Assembly (NCBI GenBank): GCA_020061705.1
Contig: JAGUXT010000014.1
Location: 50,769-114,768 of the forward strand
Source of the DNA: Halothiobacillus sp.
GTDB taxonomy: Bacteria; Pseudomonadota; Gammaproteobacteria; Halothiobacillales; Halothiobacillaceae
Direction: 5' to 3'
DNA: 64,000 bases
Positions 57,651-64,000 of this stretch are shown here, piece by piece. The notes beneath the pieces were generated by a model. It was not told the DNA's origin. It saw only the letters and a list, made by a program, of their open reading frames with translations, and ran no database searches. The position numbers and the translations under genes are program-made. Numbering within the stretch: the first letter of the stretch is position 1; each line of letters begins with the position of its first letter.

Positions 57651-58045
57651 GTATCGAGGTGAGTTTGGCCATGAGCAGCATGAGTGTGCAGGATAGTAAC
57701 CATCCCTGCCTGCATTGCGGTGCATGTTGCTCCACATTTAGGGTAAGTTTTTACTGGACGGAGTCCGAGCCTGCGGCAGGCGGTGTTGTTCCCGCTGAAT
57801 TGACCGATAAGCTCAACGATTTTCGTGCGGTGATGAAAGGTACCAATCGCCCGGATCCGCGTTGCATTGCGCTTGACGGCGAGGTGGGTGGTTTTACTCC
57901 GTGCCGAATTTACACTAATCGCCCCACACCGTGCCGTGATTTTTTGATGGCACTGGATGATCCGGAGCTGGATTCCGCCTGTGACCGTGCGCGTGAAAAG
58001 CATGGACTACCACGTCTGAAGCCTTGGCCGGAGCAGAGCACATGA
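57647..58045 (+). CDS. YkgJ-family cysteine-cluster protein
   Basis: About 132 residues from the ATG at 57647. The cysteine cluster is CLHCGACCSTFRV near the N-terminus and FTPCRIYTNRPTPCRDF near residue 85; further Cys in DPRCIALDG and SACDRAR. Such proteins are thought to bind a zinc or iron-sulfur centre, with no established reaction. Its position inside the peptide-importer operon, overlapping both neighbours by 4 nt, is unusual. Confidence 0.87.
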   Translation: MSIEVSLAMSSMSVQDSNHPCLHCGACCSTFRVSFYWTESEPAAGGVVPAELTDKLNDFRAVMKGTNRPDPRCIALDGEVGGFTPCRIYTNRPTPCRDFLMALDDPELDSACDRAREKHGLPRLKPWPEQST

Positions 58046-59097
58046 CTGCCTATATCCTCAAACGTTTAATGTTGATGTTGCCAACCTTGTTTGGCGTACT
58101 ACTGATTACTTTTGTGGTGACCCAATTTGTTCCCGGCGGGCCGGTGGAGCAGTTGGTGCATCAGTTACAGCACGGCGGGCGCGAAGGCGGTGAAGCGAGC
58201 GCGGGTGCTGAGGGGATGTATCGGGGCGCTCAGGGCCTGGATGAAGAACGCCTGGCAGAAATTCGTGCTTTTTACGGCTTTGATAAACCGGCATGGGAGC
58301 GTTTTATCGCTCTCGTCGGCAATTATTTGACCTTCAATCTTGGCGATAGTTATTTTCAACACCAAAGTGTTCTGAGTTTAATGGCGGAGAAAATGCCGGT
58401 ATCCATTAGTTTGGGTTTATGGACATTTCTTATTACTTATTTGGTCAGTATTCCGCTCGGTGTGCGCAAGGCGGTACGTGATGGCACGCCGTTTGATGTG
58501 TGGACAACGACGGTGCTTTTGGTCGGCTATGCTATTCCTGGATTTGTGTTGGGCTTGTTTCTATTGGTTTTATTTGGCGGCGGTAGTTTTTGGGATCTGT
58601 TCCCCCTGCGCGGTTTAACTTCAGACAATTGGGCTGAGTTATCGTGGCCGGCGCGCATTGCCGATTATATATGGCACATGATTTTACCCGTGACCGCCAT
58701 GGTGGTGGGGCAATTTGCCGTGATGACGCTGCTAACCAAAAACAGCTTTCTTGAAGAAATTCGTAAGCAATATGTGCTGACAGCACGTGCCAAGGGACTG
58801 GCTGAAAATCAGGTTTTGTATGGTCATGTATTCAGAAACGCGGTCATTCCTCTCGTGACCGGCTTTCCTGCGGCGTTTATTGGTGCATTCTTTACCGGTA
58901 GTTTGCTGATTGAAACCCTGTTTTCATTGGATGGCTTGGGTCTGTTGTCTTACGAGGCGGTATTGCAGCGTGATTATCCTGTGGTTTTGGGCACGCTTTA
59001 TATTTATACCTTGCTTGGTTTGGTCGCAAAACTTCTTACCGATTTAACCTATGTGTGGGTTGATCCACGTATCCAGTTTAATGCGGTGGCGCGATAA
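58042..59097 (+). CDS. yejB: Peptide ABC transporter permease (YejB-like)
   Basis: About 351 residues from the ATG at 58042. N-terminal helix MTAYILKRLMLMLPTLFGVLLITFVVTQFVPGGPVEQ, the long periplasmic loop with HQLQHGGREGG, and the BPD motif KNSFLEEIRKQYVLTARAKGLAENQVLYGHVFRNAVIPL are typical of YejB. With YejE it forms the transmembrane pore. Followed by a terminator and a reversed gene rather than directly by yejE. Confidence 0.92.
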   Translation: MTAYILKRLMLMLPTLFGVLLITFVVTQFVPGGPVEQLVHQLQHGGREGGEASAGAEGMYRGAQGLDEERLAEIRAFYGFDKPAWERFIALVGNYLTFNLGDSYFQHQSVLSLMAEKMPVSISLGLWTFLITYLVSIPLGVRKAVRDGTPFDVWTTTVLLVGYAIPGFVLGLFLLVLFGGGSFWDLFPLRGLTSDNWAELSWPARIADYIWHMILPVTAMVVGQFAVMTLLTKNSFLEEIRKQYVLTARAKGLAENQVLYGHVFRNAVIPLVTGFPAAFIGAFFTGSLLIETLFSLDGLGLLSYEAVLQRDYPVVLGTLYIYTLLGLVAKLLTDLTYVWVDPRIQFNAVAR

Positions 59098-59111
59098 TCT
59101 GTGCAATAAAA

Positions 59112-59133
59112 AAGGAGGCCTGTTGGCCTCCTT
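59112..59133. terminator. Bidirectional rho-independent terminator
   Basis: A 9-bp stem AAGGAGGCC / GGCCTCCTT with a TGTT loop lies between the convergent yejB and 59155-59748 genes. The A run on its left gives a U tract for the minus-strand gene; for yejB the right side has only weak T content. Confidence 0.8.
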
Positions 59134-59154
59134 GTTGGGGTTCAAGTCAAGAGT

Positions 59155-59748
59155 TTATTTCTTGACGACCGCAGGCTCCAGCAGGATGGCCACGGCATCG
59201 GTAAATACGACATCCACCTGGTCACCGACTTTGAGGGTATGCAGCAATTCTTTGCCAGCGGTGGTTTTGGCAGTGGTGGTGCGCACTTCACCGTTGGGCA
59301 AGGTGAATTTGACAAAGTCTTTTTTCATATCGAGGGCTTGAATGGTCACGACCGTAGAAATGCGACGGCCTGTAGCCATACCTGGTTGCCCGCCCTTTGG
59401 AGCAAGGGCGACACCTTCTTCAACTTCGGTGCGTGTAACGAGGGTGTTATGAGGACGAACTTCCATGAGCAAGGATTGCATCATGCGTACACGCAGGATG
59501 TCACCAACCTTAATTTGTGGGAAATTGCGCACTTCCTCACCCGCCACTATGGTGGTTGTCTCGCCTGTATTATCGCGTAGGGTGATTTGGCGGGTTTTGG
59601 GGTCAACCGCGGTGACGGTGGCCAGTGGAAGATCGACGGCATCAATGATCACTGTGGGTTCACTGGGTTTGCTTTCTGCAATACTTAGCCCGCTGTTGAG
59701 AGCTAAGCCAAGTGCCAGTATAGCGAGTACGATTTTTGAATGTTTCAT
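59155..59748 (-). CDS. Secreted hypothetical protein, beta-rich
   Basis: A 197-residue protein with a signal peptide (MKHSKIVLAILALGLALNSGLSIAES). The mature part has repeated short strands: LPLATVTAVDPKTRQITLRDNTGETTTIVAGEEVRNFPQIKVGDILRVR and VTIQALDMKKDFVKFTLPNGEVRTTTAKTTAGKELLHTLKVGDQVDVVFTDAVAILLE. The two halves look alike, suggesting duplicated OB-like or SH3-like folds; several VKVGD turns are present. No function assigned. It sits reversed between yejB and yejE. Confidence 0.75.
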   Translation of the reverse strand: MKHSKIVLAILALGLALNSGLSIAESKPSEPTVIIDAVDLPLATVTAVDPKTRQITLRDNTGETTTIVAGEEVRNFPQIKVGDILRVRMMQSLLMEVRPHNTLVTRTEVEEGVALAPKGGQPGMATGRRISTVVTIQALDMKKDFVKFTLPNGEVRTTTAKTTAGKELLHTLKVGDQVDVVFTDAVAILLEPAVVKK

Positions 59749-59809
59749 GAATGCAAAGTCCTTAAGTCAATGATGAAAGGCCAAGTGAATTTAGCAGATT
59801 TGGACGCTT

Positions 59810-60886
59810 ATGGGGGCAAATGTGAGTGCAAGCGTTGAAGTGACTGTCGGAGCTCCAACTGCAGTGTCAGTAATGACGCCGGGGGCGCGCAGTTGGCAGC
59901 GTTTTCGTAGCCACCGTCGCGCATGGTGGAGCTTGTGGATATTTATCGTTTTATTCTCATTGAGTCTTTTGGCCGAAATGATTGCCAACGACAAGCCCTT
60001 GCTGGTGAGTTATCAAGGCAACTTGTACGTGCCCTTTATTCATGATTACCCTGAAAGTACGTTTGGTGGCGAGTTGGAAACACCTGCGGATTATCATGAT
60101 CCGTATGTGACCCACCGCTTGACTGAAAATGGCAATTGGATGTTGCGCGCACCGATTCCATATAGTTATAACTCGATCAATTATTACGCTGCACAACCCA
60201 ATCCAGCCCCCCCGGATGCGCAGCATTGGCTGGGAACCGATGACCGTGGTCGGGATGTGATGGCACGCCTGATTTATGGTTTCCGGCTGTCGGTTTTGTT
60301 CGGTTTGGCACTGACTGCTGTAGGTTTGGGCTTGGGATTACTTACCGGTGCGCTGCAGGGTTATCTTGGTGGGCGTTTCGATCTGGCCTTTCAGCGTTTC
60401 ATCGAAGTATGGGGTTCAATGCCAGAGTTGTATTTGCTAATTATTTTCAGCTCGATTTTTAGTCCAAGTATTTGGCTTCTGTTGATTCTATTATCACTAT
60501 TCGGCTGGATGGGTTTGTCTGATTATGTGCGTGCCGAGTTTTTGCGTGGCCGTAATCTTGAGTATGTGAGTGCGGCACGCGCCTTGGGGGTTTCCGATCG
60601 ATCCATCATGTGGCGGCATTTAATGCCCAACGCCATGACGCCGGTATTAACCTTCCTTCCATTTCGCCTGTCGGGGGCGATTCTTGCGCTCACAAGCCTG
60701 GATTTCCTGGGTTTGGGCGTGCCACCCTCAACGCCGAGCCTGGGAGAGATACTTTCCCAAGGTAAGGAAAATATTGATGCATGGTGGTTATCTCTGTCGG
60801 CCTTTGGCGTGCTGGTCGGCTTGCTGGTATTGCTGATCTTTATTGGCGAAGGCTTGCGGGATGCGTTTGATACGCGGAAACGATGA
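59810..60886 (+). CDS. yejE: Peptide ABC transporter permease (YejE-like)
   Basis: A 358-residue protein: RSHRRAWWSLWIFIVLFSLSLLAEMIANDKPLLVSYQGNLYVPF, HWLGTDDRGRDVMARLIYGFRLS and the BPD loop EFLRGRNLEYVSAARALGVSDRSIMWRHLMPNAM are hallmarks of YejE. Second pore subunit. The ATPase gene yejF, expected directly downstream, is absent: the next gene is a cytochrome. Thus the transporter needs an ATPase encoded elsewhere. Confidence 0.92.
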   Translation: MGANVSASVEVTVGAPTAVSVMTPGARSWQRFRSHRRAWWSLWIFIVLFSLSLLAEMIANDKPLLVSYQGNLYVPFIHDYPESTFGGELETPADYHDPYVTHRLTENGNWMLRAPIPYSYNSINYYAAQPNPAPPDAQHWLGTDDRGRDVMARLIYGFRLSVLFGLALTAVGLGLGLLTGALQGYLGGRFDLAFQRFIEVWGSMPELYLLIIFSSIFSPSIWLLLILLSLFGWMGLSDYVRAEFLRGRNLEYVSAARALGVSDRSIMWRHLMPNAMTPVLTFLPFRLSGAILALTSLDFLGLGVPPSTPSLGEILSQGKENIDAWWLSLSAFGVLVGLLVLLIFIGEGLRDAFDTRKR

Positions 60887-60952
60887 GTTAAATATGGGTG
60901 CGTCTGTACGCATTTGTGTATGCAGTCGTGGTACCTGAGTGTGCCGCTGTGT

Positions 60953-60967
60953 TAAATGAGTCATTTA
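60953..60967. promoter_or_regulatory. 15-bp palindrome upstream of the sigma-54-type promoter
   Basis: TAAATGAGTCATTTA is a perfect 7-1-7 dyad, about 85 bp upstream of the -24/-12 element. A half-related GAGTTAAATG follows at 60981-60991. This is the distance at which sigma-54 activators bind, so it is a candidate enhancer site; its regulator is unknown. Confidence 0.5.
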
Positions 60968-61046
60968 GCGCATGTTTGACTGAGTTAAATGCCCCACTCC
61001 TGTCTGTGAATATTCTAAAAAAACTATTTAATCAATAGCTTATAAG

Positions 61047-61062
61047 TGGCATATCCTTTGCT
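61047..61062 (+). promoter_or_regulatory. Sigma-54 type (-24/-12) promoter
   Basis: TGGCATATCCTTTGCT has GG and GC exactly 12 bp apart and matches the TGGCAC-N5-TTGCW pattern except at the C/G of the first box. The expected start lies near 61073, about 50 nt before the ATG at 61123, which has TTAGGAGAG upstream. No good sigma-70 elements were seen in the same 236 bp. Confidence 0.65.
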
Positions 61063-61122
61063 TATGAGGTATTCGATCGGTTTTATAGCCGACGATCAAC
61101 CTTCAGCTTAGGAGAGCACGCT

Positions 61123-62523
61123 ATGGACCTGATTGGTCTTTATCCCATGTGGTATGAACCGGGTATCGGCAGCGGCTGGGTGGTGGGCTTTATTGCCACG
61201 ATTCACGTGTTGTTTTCGCATACCTCGGTCGGTGCCGCGATTTTCTTCATGATTCTCGCGACGATTGCCTACCAGCAAAACAAGCCTGAGCTTCTTGATT
61301 TCATTAAGAAGTACGGTCTTTTCTTGCTTGTTTTTTCGTACATCCTTGGCTCCATCACCGGGCCAGGTATCTGGTACTCGACCACGGTCGCCAGCCCGCG
61401 CGGGATATCCTCACTGATTCATAGTTTTGTGTGGAAGTGGGCTACCGAGTGGGTGTTCTTCGTCATCGAAGTTATTGGTGTTTACATGGTGACGTACCTT
61501 GTAGGCAAGGTTGATCAGAAAACCCATCTTAAACTGACCATTATTCTTGGTCTGGCGTCGTATACCACCATGCTTATTATCCTTGGTATCCTGAGTTTCA
61601 TGATGTGGCCAGGCAAGGAAGAGTGGTTTAGCGAAGGTGGATATCTCTTGGGCTTCTACGGTGAAAATACGTTTGCCCAATTGGCCATGCGTACCGCCTT
61701 TATGTTCTCCATGACTGCCGTGGTGGGCAGTATTGTGACTGCAGGCTTCAAGGATCAGGTTTTCCGTGCGCAAATGAACCGTTGGCTAGCGTTGGCGGGC
61801 ATCGGTGGCACGGTGGTGGGCGGGTTGTTGTTCTACTGGTATCTGAATACCCTGCCTGAGTATGCGCACCTGATTATGGAAAATCGGCTTCCGGCATGGT
61901 TTGCGCCAAGCCTGTACTCGATTCTGGCCGCCATGCTGGTGTATTTCCTGATGATGATGGTTACCCCGCGTGCAATCACCACTTGGGTGGCAGCGACGGC
62001 TACGGTTGCCTTGGTTGTGTTTGGTCTGTGGCCGGAAGAGGTGGCGCGTGAGTCGATTCGCAAGCCTTATGTGTCGGGTCAGTATGTATATTCCAATCAG
62101 CTGATTGCGCGTGATGTGCCAGGCATGGGCATCAAGAGTGAAATCCCGTTGGTTGAGGCGCATGGCTTGTTGAAAACACAGGTATTCATGCCTGAAAACC
62201 TGCGCACAGTGACACCGGATAATATCCTTCAGGTAGGCCAAGCCTTGAGCACTCAAATGTGCTCTAACTGTCATTCGCTCTCGAAAACCGGGATCCGTCC
62301 GATTGGTAATTATATCGGCAAAAATACCGATATTCCGGCCATCAAGGTTTATCTGAAAGCGGCGTTGACGACGGGAAATACCTTGTATATGCCGAAAATT
62401 CCTTTGCAGGATGATGAGGCCGAGGCGATTGCACTGTATCTCGCTAATCTTAATGACCCCACGCAGGCCGCCCGCCATAAGGCAGAAAAAAGTGCTGTGG
62501 CTCAAGCTGTAATTAAGGAGTAA
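61123..62523 (+). CDS. CydA-like membrane cytochrome fused to a C-terminal c-type haem domain
   Basis: A 466-residue protein with about nine membrane helices in the first 330 residues and a C-terminal c-type cytochrome domain: haem site MCSNCHS near residue 381 and a probable methionine ligand in LYMPKIPL near 422. In the membrane part, ATIHVLFSHTSVGAAIFFMI, GSITGPGIWYSTTVASPRGISSLIHSFVWKWATEWVFFVIEV and HLIMENRLPAWFAPSLYS hold histidines and acidic residues placed as in cytochrome bd subunit I relatives. No long Q-loop. This would be an inner-membrane electron carrier between quinone and a c-type cytochrome. The family assignment is tentative. First gene behind the sigma-54-type promoter. 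Confidence 0.6.
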   Translation: MDLIGLYPMWYEPGIGSGWVVGFIATIHVLFSHTSVGAAIFFMILATIAYQQNKPELLDFIKKYGLFLLVFSYILGSITGPGIWYSTTVASPRGISSLIHSFVWKWATEWVFFVIEVIGVYMVTYLVGKVDQKTHLKLTIILGLASYTTMLIILGILSFMMWPGKEEWFSEGGYLLGFYGENTFAQLAMRTAFMFSMTAVVGSIVTAGFKDQVFRAQMNRWLALAGIGGTVVGGLLFYWYLNTLPEYAHLIMENRLPAWFAPSLYSILAAMLVYFLMMMVTPRAITTWVAATATVALVVFGLWPEEVARESIRKPYVSGQYVYSNQLIARDVPGMGIKSEIPLVEAHGLLKTQVFMPENLRTVTPDNILQVGQALSTQMCSNCHSLSKTGIRPIGNYIGKNTDIPAIKVYLKAALTTGNTLYMPKIPLQDDEAEAIALYLANLNDPTQAARHKAEKSAVAQAVIKE

Positions 62524-62526
62524 CTC

Positions 62527-63765
62527 ATGGACGCACAAGCTTTATATGCCCTGCGTGACGTGGCAGGTGTTCCCACACATCCAGTTGTGTTTTTGATTCT
62601 CGGCGTGGTGACCTTTGCGCTGCATATTGCTGCGGTGCAAATCATGCTCGGAGCATCCGGTTTGACCATTTGGGGAGCGTTGAGTAAAGACTCGCATCAG
62701 CGCCGTTTGGCGCAGTCGATGGTTATGGTTTCCAAGGTCATGCTCTCCATCGCTATTGTGATTGGGGTGGCACCGCTCTTGTTTGTACAAGTGACCTATG
62801 ACCCCTTTTGGTATACCTCCAACGTGCTTTCTGCCTGGTGGGTGATCGGTTTTCTGGTGTTTCTGACTGTTGGCGCGTTGCTGTGGTTTTTCTTCAATGC
62901 CAAAAACGAAAACCTGGCGACAGAGAAAACCTTTTGCCCGGGCTCGGCCATTTTCGCGGTGGTGATGTTCCTGATTGTTGGTTTCATCATGCATGTTTTA
63001 ACCAATCAAATGCTTTCACCGGAAAAGTGGATGCAGTGGTATGCCCCCAATGGGGTAATTGATACCTCAGGGCGTGGGATTCATGACTTCAATCTGGCGC
63101 GCTTCCTGTTCTTTATTAGCTTGAGTGTTCCAGTGATTGGCGCCGTGCTGGTGGGGTATCGCCGTTACTATCTGCCGCGTCTGGCTGATAAGACTTTGAA
63201 CATGACACAAGACTATCTGGATTGGGCGGGTCGTTTGGGACAAAACCTGATTGTGGTGGGTGGTGTGGTCAGCGTGCTGATCGGAGCGTGGTGGATGGCG
63301 ACCCTGCCAGCCAATCAGGCGGCGTTTGCACTTTCGCCGTGGGTGTTGTTGTCCCTGGCTTTGTTGCTGGCATTTGTGGCGTTCGCCTTCTGGGTGCGCA
63401 TGGGCAAGATGGATACGCTGTGGGCCTATGCCGTGCTGCCGGTCGGTGCGGTGGCGCTGATTATGGTGGCGGCGGCACGCGAAATTCTGCGCTACCACGT
63501 CCTCATGGGCGCGCATGGCTACGACGTGTTCACTTACCCGATCAATATGGATTGGTACAGTACCCTCATGTTCTTTGGCACCTTCCTGATCGTGGGCGGC
63601 GGTGTGCTGGCTTACATGCTCACCGTGGCGTGGAAGGCCGGGCAGGCCGAAGGGGTTTACACGCCAGGGCCGATTATCTCCCGCATGGGTGATATTGGTA
63701 TTGCTCTGATCGTGTTGTGGATCGTGCAGTATTTCGCTGTAGGACTTTACGTCTGGTTAAGTTGA
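62527..63765 (+). CDS. Polytopic membrane protein, partner of the upstream cytochrome
   Basis: A 412-residue protein starting 3 nt after the cytochrome gene. About ten hydrophobic helices. Candidate haem or quinone ligands are in FALHIAAVQIMLGASG, FIMHVLTNQML and AAAREILRYHVLMGAHGYDVFTY. It shares with its neighbour a CydA-like layout of early helices (YTSNVLSAWWVIGFLVFLTVGALLWFFF), but no recognised catalytic signature. It contains no c-type haem motif. It is probably the second integral subunit of one complex. Family not identified with confidence. Confidence 0.6.
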   Translation: MDAQALYALRDVAGVPTHPVVFLILGVVTFALHIAAVQIMLGASGLTIWGALSKDSHQRRLAQSMVMVSKVMLSIAIVIGVAPLLFVQVTYDPFWYTSNVLSAWWVIGFLVFLTVGALLWFFFNAKNENLATEKTFCPGSAIFAVVMFLIVGFIMHVLTNQMLSPEKWMQWYAPNGVIDTSGRGIHDFNLARFLFFISLSVPVIGAVLVGYRRYYLPRLADKTLNMTQDYLDWAGRLGQNLIVVGGVVSVLIGAWWMATLPANQAAFALSPWVLLSLALLLAFVAFAFWVRMGKMDTLWAYAVLPVGAVALIMVAAAREILRYHVLMGAHGYDVFTYPINMDWYSTLMFFGTFLIVGGGVLAYMLTVAWKAGQAEGVYTPGPIISRMGDIGIALIVLWIVQYFAVGLYVWLS

Positions 63766-63787
63766 ACCCTTCTTTCCTTAATTTCGG

Positions 63788-63810
63788 CCTGAGTGTGCTT
63801 CACGCTCAGG
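63788..63810 (+). other. Intercistronic hairpin
   Basis: CCTGAGTGTG-CTT-CACGCTCAGG is a 10-bp stem (one G-T pair) between the second membrane gene and the c-type cytochrome gene. There is no T tract, so it is more likely an mRNA-stability or partial attenuation element than a full terminator. Confidence 0.5.
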
Positions 63811-63829
63811 TCTACACGAGAACACGTCT

Positions 63830-64000
63830 ATGTTGAAACAGATTTTGATTACAGGGGCTGTGCTTGTGCTTTGCACTCCACTCTACGCGGCGCAAACCAC
63901 TGCCCCGCAAGCCAGTGGCGAGATGATGGGCAACACCTGTGCGGGGTGTCACGGTACACATGGTCGGCTTAGTGGAGAGGCCTTTGTGCCCTTGGCGGGC
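63830..64000 (+). CDS. c-type cytochrome, 3' end outside window (flavocytochrome c cytochrome-subunit-like)
   Basis: The first 57 codons are visible: signal peptide MLKQILITGAVLVLCTPLYAAQ, then GEMMGNTCAGCHGTHGRLSGEAFVPLAG. The NTC-x-x-CHGTHG-x-x-x-G-x-x-x-P-x-[IL]-[AG]-G pattern matches class I cytochromes, and most closely, as I recall it, the FccA subunit of flavocytochrome c sulfide dehydrogenase. If so, an FccB flavoprotein gene should follow just outside the window. The protein is periplasmic. Confidence 0.75.
   Translation, partial: MLKQILITGAVLVLCTPLYAAQTTAPQASGEMMGNTCAGCHGTHGRLSGEAFVPLAG

Overview
This window looks like a chromosomal segment of a gammaproteobacterium. Several gene neighbourhoods are typical of that class: petABC followed by sspA-sspB, a methyltransferase gene beside rnhA and dnaQ, smpB and ratA-rnfH facing bamE and fur, lolC-lolD next to mfd, and rpmB-rpmG. 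Base composition is moderately GC-rich. The last operon carries CydA-like membrane cytochromes and a c-type cytochrome resembling the cytochrome subunit of flavocytochrome c sulfide dehydrogenase. Together with a bc1 complex this hints at a sulfur-oxidising or otherwise respiratory lineage, but that is an inference. No rRNA, tRNA, CRISPR array, phage module or transposase gene was found.

Layout. 0-6.4 kb: two large signalling proteins, a multi-PAS hybrid histidine kinase (cut by the window edge and frameshifted in its Hpt domain) and a REC-PAS-GGDEF-EAL protein. 6.5-9.5 kb: rpmG-rpmB, a HerA-like DUF853 ATPase and a small membrane protein. 9.5-10.8 kb: a cassette of small stress-type proteins (two sll1863-like paralogues, two tiny membrane proteins). 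11-13 kb: acetate permease actP with yjcH. 13.2-18.4 kb: a co-directional cluster of unrecognised genes (HEAT-like repeats, an internally duplicated protein, a Sel1/membrane protein, a HEAT plus beta-propeller protein), the least explained region. 18.5-20.7 kb: ycaO with a Mth938-like gene. 20.8-30.5 kb: alaA, a translationally coupled TonB receptor / periplasmic binding protein / diguanylate cyclase operon, then hom-thrC-nif3. 30.7-34.8 kb: petABC, an array of hairpins, sspAB. 34.9-42.9 kb: housekeeping genes (rnhA, dnaQ, smpB, ratA, rnfH, bamE, fur, tsaB). 42.9-46.2 kb: a TetR-controlled block (oxidoreductase, two lipoproteins) bracketed by a 69-bp direct repeat derived from an RDD gene. 46.4-54.3 kb: apt, higBA, mfd, lolCD. 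54.3-55 kb: a 650-bp inverted composite repeat. 55-60.9 kb: fabI and a Yej-type peptide importer lacking its ATPase gene. 61-64 kb: a sigma-54-type promoter driving the membrane cytochrome operon, cut by the window end.

Themes. Many genes overlap by 4 or 8 nt (ATGA or ATGAGTGA junctions), indicating tight translational coupling. The window also holds several families of non-coding repeats: two MITE-like elements with GGACTTACGCAAA ends, a probable 156-bp element with CCTGTCGGACTT ends, and hairpins sharing an ATCCAT/ATGGAT core that occur singly after petC and inside larger composite palindromes at 37.4 and 54.3-54.9 kb. Two open reading frames (kinase at 3.83 kb, HEAT-like gene at 13.91 kb) appear broken by apparent single-base deletions in G/C runs, which may be sequencing errors.
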